From NCBI GenBank assembly GCA_001465935.1, contig LNKV01000006.1, positions 434,001-498,000 of the forward strand: DNA of 64,000 nucleotides, in the 5' to 3' direction. The notes under the pieces are model-generated. The model was not told where the DNA came from and made no database searches. It worked only from the letters and a program-made list of their open reading frames with translations. This stretch comes from Clarireedia homoeocarpa (Eukaryota; Ascomycota; Leotiomycetes; Helotiales; Rutstroemiaceae). Numbering within the stretch: the first letter of the stretch is position 1; each line of letters opens with the position of its first letter. Shown piece after piece: positions 12,915 through 26,323 of this stretch. The position numbers and the translations under genes were made by a program.

Positions 12915-15900
12915 ATGTCATACAGCGGTGGCTCGGATTACAAATCCAAGTTCAACGCAGATTCAGCTGGGCATTCGCCGGTCGATCAATCTGAGCCGAA
13001 TCATAATGCGATGCCCACCCAAAATGAGGTAGTCATAGATCTTACCGGTGAAGATGATGAAGACTTCAGCGGCCATTCTTCGTTGCATTCAAAAAGTGGG
13101 GAGCTAGGGAGTGAAGCAATTGAAGCGAAGGTGGTGACCGCTAGGACATACCAATTGGAGATGTTGGCGGAGAGCATGAAACGCAATGTTATCGTTACTG
13201 TAGGTTCCTACTTTTGGTGCGAGATCATTAGAGCTACGATAATAGATGAGGTTCGCCTGGTTGCTAATAAAGGCGCATGGTGCAGATGGATACAGGAAGT
13301 GGCAAGACTCATGTGTAAGTTCTCTTTTTGAGTCTGCTCCGGCCTGGAATATGAACAGATTTCTCTCTATCAGGACATAATCCTGGTACTTTGGAACTAA
13401 TTCGCACCTAAAATCACGAAAATATTCGAAGATCTGGTGCAAAATACATCCACTTACAACTCCAAACATTTGACATAGCTGAGAACTCTGGGCCTGTCAT
13501 ACGAGCAAGTACCAGTGGATTATAGTTTCCTTCTGTAGAAGCTACCGAGCAATCTCTTGTTTGTACTTGTGTCTTACTGACGACCCTATTTTGTAGAGCT
13601 GTGCTGAGAATCCAAGCAGAACTCAATCGAATGGACTCGGACAAGGTGCAGCTCTTAAACTTCTTCTTCCTTCAGCTGCTAACATTGATAGTTGATTTGG
13701 CTTCTCGCACCTACCAAATTGCTTTGTGCTCAACATTTTGAATATCTCACTTTGCATATTCCATCAGTGGTGGTTAGATATCTCAGTGGCGATGATGGTG
13801 TTGATCGATGGACGGAGCAAAGACAATGGGACGCCATACTGAATGATGTAAAGATCGTTGTTTCAACTTACCAGATCCTACTTGATGCTCTTACGCATGG
13901 TTTTGTGAGTATATTACGGCTGTCTTTGATTGTATTTGACGAAGGTAAGCCCGGGTTATCACTTCTATGGTTACATGACCGTACCGGACTAATCAACAAA
14001 AGCACATAATTGTACGAACAGAGCACCAGGCGCTATGATTATGAATTCCTTCTATCATCCAAACAAATCCAAGTCGACAGTACCTCATATTCTAGGACTC
14101 ACGGCAAGTCCTGTGATGAGATCGAACCCCCAGTCGGTGGAAAAAATAGAGGAGACACTGGATGCAGTTTGCCGAACGCCCAAAAAATATCGGGCAGATC
14201 TCCGTCTTACGGTAAACTTGCCTGTGTTGTCTATTGTCAAGTACAACGATGAGCAGCGACTCGAGATCACGAACACTATGGCCAGTTTGAGAAAAGCTTG
14301 GCAGAGTCTTGATATCCGCACCGATCCTTATATTTTAGAACTAAAGAAGGATGACACTGAAAGAGCCCGAAGAGCATTGCAGAAGCTCCTACTTAATCAC
14401 AAGACTCAATGTCAAACGCAAATGAAGTCGCTATGCGAAACAAGCGATAGGATTCACAAAGAATTGGGTCCTTGGGCCGTAGATCATTACATATCCGAGG
14501 TGATATCGAACTACACGAAGAAGACAACCGAGCTTGACTATATTGAAAATCTCACGATTGCAGAAAAGTCTTATCTATCTAACGTCTTGAAGAAAGTCAA
14601 GGTAACCCAAACACCTCTTACAGATCACTCCGCTATCTCGGATAAAGTAGTGAAGTTTTTGGACTTGATTTTACAACAGGAACAAACTTTCTCGGCCATC
14701 ACTTTTGTGACAGAAAGAGCTATGGTTCGTGTCTTATCTTCTCTCCTATCCAGGCATCCTGCGACAAAAGAGCTTCTCAAAATTGGCACGATGGTTGGCA
14801 CGTCTGTTTTCAGTCAACGCACGGAAAATATTGGTAATCTTATCAACCTCGAGGAACAAAAGAACACCTTGTCACATTTCAGGAATGGGAATATTAATTT
14901 TGTCATTGCTACTAGTGTTCTAGAAGAAGGTATTGATGTGCCAGCTTGTAACCTAGTCATCTGCTTCAGCAAACCGACAAACCTCAAATCTTTTATTCAA
15001 AGGTAAGTCTACGTCGCTGACTCTCATTCACGTTGGCCAGGACGTCTCCTTAATTTGATCTTTGGTCTTCCGTCTATTCTCAAACCTCTATAATCGCTTT
15101 TATTTTCCTCACATGGTCAATGAAACATACTAAAAGATGTTCAGACGTGGCCGAGCAAGGCAGCAAGACTCTAAATTAGTTCTTCTTGATCCTGAAAGCG
15201 ATAATATTACCGACTGGCATCAATTAGAGACTAACATGCGGAATATGTATGAGGATGAGATGCGAGCACTACAAAGGATTCTAGAACTCGAAGCAGCGGA
15301 AGAAAAATCCGACGATGATAGAGTACTACTGGTAGAGAGCACTGGTGCCCGGCTAAGTCTACATAACTCAATGTCTCACTTGTACCATTTCTGTGCAACA
15401 CTACCAGCGAAACAGTTTGGGAACACAACTCCAGATTTCATATTCGAGTCTGAGTTAGGATCTGACTACATTCGAGCAAAAGTTATTTTACCACCATCGG
15501 TTTCGGAGAAAGTACGCGTGCACAAGAGCCGTGGCTTGTGGTTGAGTGAGAAGCAAGCTGCGAAAGATGCAGCATTCGAAGCTTACCTCGCTCTTTACAA
15601 AGCCGGATTGATCAATGATAATCTGCTACCTTTAATGGTGCATGATGAGCTGATCGATGAGTTGACTTCAAGGCCTGTGGACACTCGTGCATCGATAGTG
15701 ACGGTTAAGGATAGAATGAATCCTTGGGTTGAAGTTGCTCAAGTTTGGAAGCAGCACGAAGGTAGTTATGGTATTGCCTCTATTTCAGTTGTAACATTGG
15801 ACGGTCTAGAAATGGTACTCTGTCTCCCGACAAGACTACCATATATACCCCCGTTGAAATTGTACTGGGATACCAATACAGAGTTCGTTGTCAACTTCTC

Positions 15901-18148
15901 AAATAACGTCGAAGCAGAGATGGGCAACCGACTTTCTCGATCATCAGAAGAAAATCTTCTTCTTCTGACGGCTGCTTTCGGTCATAGGTTCATCATTGAG
16001 CAACGCCAAATGGTCGTCGAATTCATGACCTATCGGTCATCGATACCAACCCAGCTAGATTGGCACCCAATTCGTCCGGAAATATCCCAGAAAAATATGG
16101 GGTTGATCAGGGAAATAGAACAACCGACAGCCTTTTATATCTTCAAGAAATGGTTGAACAACAAACCACCGATAGACCAAGTTCAGCACCCATACCCAGA
16201 CTACTTGAACCTTCCTGAGAATGTACCCCACCTAGCCCTAACTCGAGTAACCCGACGTACCGATTTCCTACACCAAGATCTTCAATCTTCGACCTCCCAG
16301 CAAACCTCCAAGCCATTCTCATACGTCCTCCCCTCATCTCGATGCACCGTAGGCTCCATTCCGTTCGAGCTTGTCCGCTTCGGCATGTTAATCCCCTCCA
16401 TAACCCAACACATTGAGACGCAACTTCTCGTTGACCACATCTCTCGCACCATTCTGCACCCTCTCAACATCAACAACCCCACTCTAATCCAAACCGCCAT
16501 CACTGCATCTAGCTCCGGCGACTCCGATTACCAACGTCTGGAGTTCCTAGGTGATTCGATACTCAAATTCTGTACATCGATTCAACTCATCGACGAACAT
16601 CCCCTTTGGCACGAAGGCTACCTTTCCGCTATGAAGGATCGACTTGTATCTAACTCGCGACTCTCAGGAGCTGCTGTTGAAAAGGGTTTAGATAAATACA
16701 TCATCACAAAAAGCTTCACAGGACTAAAATGGCGACCCATCTACATTGACGATCTACTTAAACCAAACCCTCCCCGAACCCGCCAACTATCCTCCAAAAT
16801 CCTCGCCGACGTGATCGAAGCCCTCATCGGCGCCAGCACCCTCTCTGGCGGACTCCCCCTTGCCCTCAAAACCCTTCAACTCTTCCTCCCTGAAATAACC
16901 TGGCAGCCCATCCCCACCCGTCTGCACTCCCTCTACAACCGCACCCCCCTTACCCCCACCTCCCTCCCCCCACGCCTCCAACCCGTGGAATCCCTCCTCG
17001 GCTACCACTTCCGCAAACCCGCTCTTCTTATCGAAGCCCTCACGCACTCCTCCTACACCACCCTCTCATCCACAGCCGCTACACAATCCCTCGAGCGTCT
17101 CGAATTTCTTGGTGATGCGATTCTCGACCACATCATCGTGCAACTGATGTGGTCCGCACAGATGGAGCTCTCACAACATCAGATGCATCTTATACGTACT
17201 GCGCTTGTGAATGCAGATTTTCTGGCCTTTCTCTGCATGGAGATGTGTTATGAGTCTGAGATTATCGATCTCGTGCCTGTTCCTTCCTCATCCAATTCTA
17301 CTTCCAAACAAAACCCAACCTCAGAACTCAAACCCCAGCCCCGCATAATCCGTCGTTCATTGCCTTCGTTCCTACAGCACTCCTCTCCTGACATCGCGCA
17401 CCTTGTCCGTGCACAAACAAACACCTCCTTCTCCTTCTCCTCATCTTCCCCTTCCTCTTCCTCCTCTTACAACAACCTCCGTACCCAAATCCACTCCCAC
17501 CTCACGCACTCCCCCCGGTACCCCTGGGCCCTACTCGCACGTCTCCAAGCACCTAAATTCTACTCTGATATGATCGAGAGTATTCTCGGCGCCGTGTGGA
17601 TTGATTCAGGCGGGGATATGGATATTTGTAAAGATGTGTTAAGAAGGATTGGAGTGCTAGGGTATGCGGAGCGTGTGCTGGGATTGGATGACGAAGGAGG
17701 GGAGAATGGTGAAGGGGTTAGAGTTAATGTATGGCATCCGAAAGAGGAAATCGGTGTGCTGGCGGGAAACGAGAGGGTTAGGTATGTGGTTGGGAGGATC
17801 GGGGTGGGTGGTGATAGCCACAAAGACCATAACGGAAATGGTGATGGAGCCGGCGATGGGGTTCCTGCTGATGAAAACGGTGAAAACGGAGACGGCGACG
17901 ATGGAAACGGTGGTGGGAATGCGGAAATGGATGATAATATCGATGAAGGAGATGAAATCCTCAAACCAAAATACTGGTGCAAAATCTTTATTGAGGATAG
18001 AGAAATCGTATACGTGAATGATGGGGTAGGGAAGGAAGAAGTGAAGACGAGGGCTGCAGAGAGGGGGGTAAGAGAATTGGGGGAGAAGAGAGATGGTGCT
18101 GTTGGTGGGGGGGGGGGGACTACAAGGGTGATGTTGGTGATAAAATGA
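12915..18148 (+). CDS. dcl2: Dicer-like protein 2 (RNase III ribonuclease of RNA silencing)
   Basis: Six exons, 12915-13199, 13286-13314, 13597-13645, 13692-13944, 14003-15002 and 15145-18148, give 1,539 residues. Dicer cuts double-stranded RNA into small RNAs loaded onto Argonaute, defending against viruses and transposons. Helicase motif I MDTGSGKTH forms at the exon 1/2 junction (residue ~96), DEAH across intron 4 (~204) and motif VI QRRGRAR across intron 5 (~540). A Dicer dimerisation-type region follows near 610. RNase III domain a has LEFLGDS (~1005) and ADVIEALIGA; domain b has LEFLGDA (~1190) and SDMIESILGA (~1340), so both catalytic acidic sets look intact. A Ser-rich insertion splits domain b. 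The tail carries an acidic Gly/Asp/Asn insert, a weak dsRNA-binding segment and a Gly run encoded by a 12-G tract. No PAZ domain is evident, as is usual for DCL2. Intron 2 is unusually long (282 nt). Confidence 0.95.
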
Positions 18149-19933
18149 TGACGGATTGAGTAGGATAGATTAGGAGATTATTCATTCTTTACTACACCAC
18201 CGCTGTCAAATTCAATTCAAAGTCGAGTATTCCTAGAGCAGCAGCAGCAGCAGTTCAATTCAATTCAATCCAATCCAAGTACCTCATACCGCGTATCACT
18301 CCATCACCACCAACCAACCAACCAAACAGCAAAAACACCAATCAAGAAGCGCGCACGCAGGATAAATAGCACTGCTATACACATTTAATTCGACACTACA
18401 GTACTTACTCTATCAACAAGAACATTAGTAAGATTACACAGTAGGTAGTACTTGTCCCAAATAAGAATAACATCAATCAATACTAATCATACAGTACTGT
18501 ATATAAAATATTCCAAGACCAAGACCAAGACCAAGCCACACCCCATTTCATTTCATTTATTTTCTTACAGTATTTTTATATACAGTCAGTAACTTATAGT
18601 TCTCCAAGGTCGTTCGTTCGTTCGTTCGTTCATTCAACAACTAACTTAACTGATGTTATGCTATGCTATGTTATGGCAAGTCAAAGTATTTTATTTCTTT
18701 CCAATCAGCAGTTTAGTTCAAATTCCATCCAAATCCCTCTCAACTCAACCCACCTCATTCAAACTTACCACCACCCAGTGAACACATCAATCAATCCCAT
18801 TCGCATTCGCACTCGTACTCGTACTCGTTCGTCGTCCCTATTCATAAGCCAAAAAGCGTCACTATCACTATCACTATCCCCATCGCCATTACTCCCCACG
18901 AGGAAAATATGAGTATATATATATATATGTATGGGTATGCAACTTAGATGAATAAATCTATTTAATTTTTGCATAACAAGTATCATATCATATCATAGAT
19001 CAACATCGATGGTTTCTCTATCTGTTATGTATCTGCAAGAACATATGCTCGCTCTACTTCCCATCATCACCAGCGTCAGCATCATCATCTTCTTCTTCTT
19101 CTTCTTCTCCACCACCTCCACCATCACCAACGGGTCTGCTTGACGCCTTAATCGGCGTCCTGTGCCCAACCTGCTCTTAGGCCTTAAACGCCTCCATTCT
19201 TCCCCTTTCTTCTTTTCTTTTCTTTCCTTTCCCCCCTTCCCCTCTTCCCAGCAAATCCATCTCCTCTCCCCTTCCCATCCATCCATCCATCACCACCCAA
19301 ATTTCCCTTCCCCTTATCTCTCAAACCAGCAGAGAGAAACCCAAAAAAAAGACCGACCTCCAGTCCCTCTTCCCTCCCCTCGTTCCCTCTCTCTCTACAC
19401 CCCAAAACATACATACAGACCGCCGCAGCCATAGCCACAACCGCACAAAACTCCAAACACATACAAAACGAAAACATATCAAAAAAGAGTATATTCTCAA
19501 TGCTAACACAAACTCATGAAGAAAAAAGTAGATTGAAGAACGAAAAAACCCCACTCCATTCAAAGTTCACCAGTTGAAACACCAGCTATACCTCTACTCC
19601 TATACCCTTCAATCAACCCTCCAATCAACCAACAAGCCAAGTAAGCAAGTAACCCTGATCCTATTCGTTGACCGAACTTTCCCAAATACCATCCCGCCAA
19701 AAAAAACAAAACGGGATAAAATTGATATAAAAAAGAACACAAAAAGAAAGTAAACTCTAGCCAATCTCCAAAATTTTCAAAGCAAGTCGGCCGTTTTTCT
19801 CATATCCATCAATCATATCATATCGCAACATGTAAGCACGCATATATAAACCCCCCCCCCCCTCTTCTTCACTACTTCATCTTACCCAACACTCTATACC
19901 CTCCCTTCACCCCAACTCACTCCACTCTCTACA
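18149..19933. other. Intergenic region rich in simple repeats
   Basis: About 1.8 kb between convergent genes. Visible short tandem repeats include AGC repeats (from ~18239), TTCAA/TCCAA runs, CCAAGA repeats (~18515-18534), TTCG x 6 (~18609-18632), CTATG repeats (~18656-18674) and TTC repeats (~19080-19110). Pyrimidine-rich tracts follow to 19420. Open frames here are low complexity only and no gene is supported. Confidence 0.6.
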
Positions 19934-22393
19934 TCAATACCCCGGTGTATTATACCGACCATAAGAACTATGTCTCACACCAGCCCTGCTCCCATCCCCC
20001 ACCGATGAACTCGTCGAACTTCCTCGATACCAATCCTCATAATTATTTGGTTCAATCACCGTGCTCCTCGTCTCATATGACGAAGTTGTTGATGATTTAT
20101 CCCCACGATCTCCATCCCTCGGATCATAATCACTCAAGCTCCCCCTCTCATGCAAGCGATCCCATTTCTCCGCATCCCTTGGACTGGTGAAATCATATGT
20201 GGAGAAACGTTCATCATCTGTGCCTCTCCGATGCAGGAATCGATCGTCCCTCCTTCTGTCACGAGTATGCGAGGGTTCGGATGTGGCTGATGGAGGAGGA
20301 GGAAAGGAAGTAGAGGTGCTGTATGAAGTGGCGAACGTTGGGGGGAAACTAGCTGCTGAGGGTGGTGCGTAATTACTAGAGCTTATATTGATATTGTTGG
20401 GCGTTGACTGACTGTGACTCTTGAGTTGTGGGCTGCGATTACGTTTGGTAGATGAAAGTGGCGGTGGCTTGTAGTTATCCTGGCTGGCATTACTTTGCGT
20501 ACGTTTATGGTTTGGTTCGCGGCTGCGTTCACGCTCGGGAGTGTCTTTGGGGCGAGTAGTGGAATTTGCACGACTGGGTCGATTAGTAGCAGTATAGAGA
20601 TTTGTTGGTTCGGTGTGGAACTTGCCACTACCGGGTTGCGCTGTATATGGTTTTCGTTCACGTTCCAGCTTAGGTCCAGAGGTGTCGTCTGTGCTTGATG
20701 ACTCAGACACAACCGAGGGCGCACCAGTATAGGGCATGCGTTCCCGTTCAATAGGCTTGCTTGTAGAGGCTGACTGTGAGGCTCTCGGAGGTGAGATATC
20801 GACGGGACGAGATTGTGATTGGGCTGGCGATGTTTGTCGCAGTGGAGGGCTAGAAGCCGTTGGCTTACTACGACTGGGCGAAATGCCCGATTCATCGAAA
20901 AATCGATTTATCGCCGTCTTTAGTAATTTCTGGGACTCGCGGTCCTCAGTATTAGGTAACAGGTGGCGAGAGATCTGTTTTGGCAAACGTTCAGGTTTCC
21001 CATCCACCATCGGGCCATCGGCATTGATTGGTAGGGCCAGGACGACCTTTTCTAACCTTTTCGATTCTCCATCAGGGTAGGCCGAAATCTGTATTGTCAT
21101 CCAGTGCGCAAATCCAAGAGGAGTCAAAGCGGGTATCGTGGGAGCAGAATTGTTATCATCTTGAACTAGATGATGTTGGCATCCAAGGTCTTGGTAGAGT
21201 TTGGAGATTTGAGCATTCGAACTAGATTTGAAAATAGCTAAGAAGAACGATGTAAGCAATGATTTTTGGTCAACTGACGTTGATGTAACCTACAGGTATA
21301 TGGATGTATTTCCCTGTCAATAGGATGGTCACCGTAGTATGCAGCCATTTTTAGAGGTGTGATCACAATGCTTTTCTTTGGCGCAAAGTCGTCAACCTAA
21401 ACAAAGGATCAGCAAGAGTTTCAAGAATGCGTTCCCAGACCAGATAATGATTATCCTAAGCCTGATGCGACGATATAATCCACGAGGCATTCTTCACACA
21501 ACGCAAACTTACAATATAATTCGCGAGTCCTCTCAAAAACTGCCCCAACCTTTCTGTAGGCTGCCCCTCACTGTCGAATAAGCGGCCCCATTTCTGATCG
21601 ATAGTTGATAATTCCGTCGTCGAATAACTTCGATGAATAGTCTGCGGCTTCCCATTCGCATGAGCTCCACTACGATCAGAGAAGCGCACTGACGGCTTCT
21701 CTGATATAGGGCTGGCTGGAGGGGATCTCATTGGTTCAGTAGGAGGAGGAGAAAAGCTAGGTCTTGTTGTACTTGTTGGAGAAGGAGGAGTGTAAACTTT
21801 GCGACGATCTGAGGGAGGAGGGGATTGATTTGTAGAAGACGAATGATCGCGCTGCATAGACGAGGCTCGAGGGTGGTCATTAAAGTTGCCTGATTGTTTA
21901 AGAGTTTCGAGTACTACGAACGTCAGTGAATGCAAGTTAGCCCTCTGGGTTCCTTCTGGGTTTCGATGCGGCTCAAAACTGCACCGGTACGAATAAACAC
22001 GTCGTGTGATAGAGATAGTGGCAGCTTACATTCTCTCTTGACCTTTTCCGTAATGGCTGCTATGATGTCGGGCGATACTCCATCATGGTTTTCTCTTGCG
22101 CTAGGACGATCGGAATCGTATGGCATACCCATATTGTTGCTAGACGGGTAAGACGATTGCGATTGTTGTGGAGGAGGAGGAGGTGGTGGTGGTGGTGGGA
22201 CACTGGAAGCGCTTGGGGGGGCATAAGGTATATCTCGAGGCTCTCCGGTGTATTTACTTGTAGAAGTCGGATAAGCAGGCATGTGCCTGTTGGAACCATA
22301 AGGGTTGTAGGGCTCGTAGGTCTCGTAGGTCTCATAATAATTAGGCCCTCCATCGCCTCGCAGGCCACGACTATAAGCGTCAAAATTGGCCAT
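19934..22393 (-). CDS. DUF7514-type fungal protein with disordered flanks
   Basis: Four exons, 22393-22030, 21913-21513, 21396-21294 and 21237-19934, join with correct phases to give 723 residues. The amino part is Tyr/Pro-rich with a ten-Pro run and a Ser/Pro-rich linker. The central ~180 residues form a compact conserved block: GQPTERLGQFLRGLANYI, a DDFAPKKSIVITPLKM stretch, YQDLGCQHHLVQ, LTPLGFAHWMTIQI, and ALPINADG before GKPERLPKQISRHLLP. This agrees with my memory of the fungal domain DUF7514; no biochemical role is known to me. The last ~300 residues are Ser/Thr/Arg-rich with repeated RE(R/K)KPY/RERMPY-like motifs, suggesting regulatory phosphorylation. The ATG at 22393 opens the frame; no earlier in-frame ATG exists. 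Confidence 0.8.
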
Positions 22394-23849
22394 CTTCACG
22401 GCTCACGACGAGGCTATGTTCAGCGGGTTTTCAGCGGTTGTCACCTCATACAGTTCGAGTGGGCGGGTGGCAGTTTGTTTTTGTGCGAGCGTCGGATGTG
22501 GGAGTGAGGATGTGGGAGTGAGGATGTCGAAAGGTTTGATGAATCGCCCGTGTGTTTTTTTGTTATTATTGTTTGTGTTTTTTATGATTGTGGTGATTGT
22601 GGTGATTATTTTGATGGAGGTGGAGCAACTCGATCGAGATCAACAGAGCGATGTTTGTCTTTGGGAAGCGTGAAATGCAGGTGTGAATGGGAAGTACAGG
22701 ACTTTGTGTGGATTGTTGGAGTCCCGGGCGCGCTGCTGAAATATGGACGAACCAAGTGCAAGCTGAGACGTTTTCCCCACAAAATGTCGAGAAGGTCGCG
22801 AAGGTGGAATCCGTGCAGTCGAAGAAAGAATCCGTGCAGTGCAGCTAAGTTGCAGAGGGCAGGTGGCAGGTGTTCGTGTCGAGAGATTGTCGATTATCTG
22901 TCGACTGTCGTTCCAGTTCCAGTTCCAGTTCCCGTTCCCGAGAGAACCGTTCCAGATTTTAAATGGAGAATGCGGATTCAGATTGCGATGCGTTTGTACA
23001 GTAGAAAGAAAAGATTTGCTCTGCACCCTTCGAAATTCTCTATGCAAAAAGTCGAGTAATACGTTAATGCAAGCAAGGCTTCCTCATTCTGTTTTCCGCC
23101 GGCTCGCTACTCGTACAGTACATTGATCTATGCAGCCACGACTTTGGGCTGATTGGTCTATTTCTCCGCTGCTCTCATTGGCGTGTCCATCTCCAATCTC
23201 CAACATGTGCCGGGCGCAATCCAAATCATGTGATTTTCCCTTATGACGCACACGCACACGCTCACTCATCCTATCATCTCGTCACATTTCTAATTGTGTA
23301 ACGCCTCTGCCCTCTCCCTCCTCTCCCTCCTCTCCCTCCTCTCCCTCCTCTCCCTCCTCTCCCTCCTCTCCTCCCTCTTCTTAAATTAGAAAAGCCGGCG
23401 AAACGTTCTTCAAGACGCCCGAGAGCTACGTCTGTCGTCTATCTATACGCCCTTGAGTCAAGTGTATTAAGTATTCCAGTACCTGATTCCAGAAACATGC
23501 ATTCGTATAAGGCCAGCCAATGAACTCTTCTCGATCCAATCTACCCAGCCAACTTGCTTCAATTGGACCAACCAGACAGCGCAATTGATTTACCCACTAC
23601 GTCGTACTTCTAACTGCCTCCTCCTTAGCGAGCTATCTATCAATCGTTTGCCCCTCGGTCCCTCCCGTTTCATCCATTCTACTACTAAGTTAGTACGAGT
23701 AACTTATCCGTTCTAACATTTCTCTTACACCATCTCTCCTTCTCCTTCACCGTCTATTCTACCAAAATCAATTAGTCTTACTCCCTCCGCGTGCAACGCA
23801 AAAAAGAAACAAGCGCATACTAAAACCCAATTCTCACCGAGCCGCAACC
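22394..23849. other. Upstream region with GTTCCA and CTCCCT tandem repeats
   Basis: This 1.45-kb stretch lies upstream of the DUF7514 gene. It contains a GTTCCA/GTTCCC run (about 22911-22943) and a CTCCCT run (about 23305-23375). Open frames are compositionally biased and unsupported. The repeats probably sit in promoter or UTR sequence. Confidence 0.5.
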
Positions 23850-24411
23850 ATGGCCATAACCACAGCCAGCGCAACACTTTTCTCCATCCTAGATCCCTAT
23901 CCCCCCTTATCCATATCGCTAGGTATCCCTCCCTCCCACACCTACGCAACCTTTCCCCTCGTGACCCCCAACCCTCCACACACCACACCACTAAACCCAT
24001 CCATCCATCCACATACTCCAAATGCACCTACCCAACTACCTCTACCGCTGCGACGGGGCGTAGGACCCCATCGTTCCGTTCCGTTTCATTGCATCTTACC
24101 TTACTGAATACCCACACATTCAAGCCTAAAACCTAATTTCCCAACACACCCCCTCCTCCACATATCCACATAGTGTACACACTTTACTCACCCACACACT
24201 CACGCCTCCACACACACACACAACGCTTTCAAAGAATCCTTCAACAAATCGCCACTCACGTGGTGGCTGCGGACTTTCCTTTCCACACGCATCCACGATC
24301 TCCATGCATCCGCATCGCATCCCGTCCAGAGCCAAAACAAGCCACATCCTGCACCACGAAAATATGATAGTGGTGGTGTGATGCTTACTCGGTGTGGGAA
24401 GCATTATACAA
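23850..24411 (+). CDS. Possible small two-exon gene (doubtful)
   Basis: The ATG at 23850 sits in a strong fungal start context (CGCAACCATGG) and begins MAITTASATLFSILDPYPP. A GTATCC or GTGACC donor could follow within the next 100 bp. A second open stretch from about 24225 reads KESFNKSPLTWWLRTFLSTR in a frame that stays open to a GTGAGT donor at 24412. Peptides such as DPYPPLSIS and SPLTWWLRTF look like a small membrane-associated protein rather than random frame. I cannot confirm the splice between them or identify a family, and a third exon would be needed. Confidence 0.22.
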
Positions 24412-26323
24412 GTGAGTGTGGTGTGTTTTCACAGCTACAGCTACAGCTCGGCTACGGGCTACGGCTCCGGTTACGATAACGACTTAACTTAAGCTAGCGG
24501 GTGCGATAACGGCGATGAACTACCTACCTAACTGAAGTAGCTAGCTAGGCAAAGGCAAAGGCAAACGAAATTTGTTGAAATTAACGAATCTAATTTAATT
24601 CCTGAATAACACAATCCACAAGTTTCTTGCCCCGGCCATATGTGCACTACATTGTGACCATGACTGACTGACATGATGTTGGGTTGGTTGGTTGGTTGGT
24701 CCTCGCGGTCGTAGGATGTGAGGGCGAGCGAGGGGAGGGGAAGATGAGCCAACGTAATTTCTATACATACGTACATACGTACATACATAGCCTTTCTTTA
24801 CGCCACGAAATCGAAACACAGCATATATCACTATACACTATACAAATAAAATCTATAATATTACGACTGCCTATGTCACGAGAAATCAATCACATGCATT
24901 ATATTATAGAATGGTGTAAATGAACATCACGCGCTTCTCCACCGAGTGAACGATTTCGCGCGGCTTTGGGAGGGGGAAGGAAGCAGGCGCTGTGAAGATA
25001 GATGGATAGATAGATAGTTGGGTGTATGCTGAGATATATGGATGGATTTGTATATGTGGAAGGGGGATGGGGAGGTTGATCGCAGGCAGGCTTGTGTGAT
25101 TATGGGAGGGCTGGCGGCTGGTGGATGGGTATAAATAAGTATGCTCATAAGTTATTGATAGGGGATAGATAGATAGGATAGGTGATGGGTGTAAAAATTC
25201 AGGCTGGATGAGTCAGTCGGTGAGGTGAGTGAGTGTTTGATCAGATATTTATCCCTTGACACATTTCCTCATACGGCCTGAAGGTGTCTAGCGGACAAGG
25301 AAGGCCATGATGTTACTTTTGCTTGAGGATTCGTTTGTAAAGTACAAGTCTACTTACTGTATGAGTTTGCAAGTGTGCGGAATATATTAGTGTTTAAGGC
25401 TATCTTACCATCTCTTCGCTTTCCTGTTAGTCTTCTTTGTTGCTTCCTCCTCTGATTCTCCCTCTGATGCTTCTTCTCCAGGGTACATCAACGCTTGTCG
25501 ATTTCATTTCCCCCTCTCCTTCTCTATCCTGCTTGTTGCGGTAGCCGGTAGTTTTCCTGCCGTGACTCAGTTTCTTCTTCTTCTTCTTCTTCTTCTTCTT
25601 CTTCTTCTTCGGTAGGGATTCTGTTGGTTTGACTCTAATCTGGGATACCACCGTGTCACATATATGAGCGTTGAATTGAGTCTGGTTTTTGTAACTCAGT
25701 GGGAGATCTAAGCTAACTGGGTAGTCCAGCTCTCACGTATTGAGGGCATTCCCATATGGATGGCAGCTGGAACTAAGCAATTACATCTATATTCAATATT
25801 ACTACGAATCTAACTGTGCGCGCACCCTAGGGTATTCCCAACAGGTACATTCCACTGGGTGCCCAACACTGTTTGTCCAGAGGGAGGGGGGTATTCTGGT
25901 TGTGGGTAGACCGGGCACGTAGCCTATAGCGTCGCCCTTACTGGGAACGCTTTGGCTAGTTGTACTTGGTCTTGGTTGATATTCAACTATGGACATCTAT
26001 GGAGTTATTTGTGAGTGAAAACTCTGCGTCGGAGCTTTCCGTCCATCTACGTGAACCAATAATATAGGACTATTCCCCACGCTGGCAACTCTCTAAAAGG
26101 CAAAAATGAGGCTATTCCCAAGACTATGTCCATTATTCCTCATTATGACTTTTCTATATTCATGTTATGTCTTCCGCCTGTTAAACTCTCTCTGCCTATT
26201 CTACCACGTTCAACTTGATTGTGTTATTGTCGATCAATGCCTTCAGAGCTTGGTACGGCTTCGACTTCGTTATCGCATCTGCGGGGGTACACTTGAGAAT
26301 TCATCAAAGGCGATATTGCAACC
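24412..26323. other. Simple-sequence and unassigned DNA
   Basis: No convincing gene. A perfect TTC tract lies at 25572-25610, with shorter GATA-like and ACGTACAT repeats around 24768-24790 and 25006-25018. The stretch before 25875 ends in TGCCCAACA, which resembles an LTR terminus, but no matching start was found. From 26000 the sequence begins to resemble the degraded region to its right. Confidence 0.45.
25572..25610. repeat. (TTC)13 microsatellite
   Basis: An uninterrupted TTC/GAA tract of 39 bp in non-coding DNA, likely polymorphic in length between isolates. Confidence 0.9.

Noticed and set aside
17560..17982. 140-codon minus-strand open frame inside dcl2
   Set aside because: Ser/Pro low complexity, antisense to the coding RNase III domain; a shadow of the dcl2 composition.
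22550..23059. 169-codon plus-strand frame upstream of the DUF7514 gene
   Set aside because: Cys/Arg-rich random composition running through a GTTCCA repeat; sits in the promoter region.
25840..25875. TGCCCAACA end suggesting an LTR terminus
   Set aside because: No TGTTGGG-type start at a plausible distance and no target duplication found.
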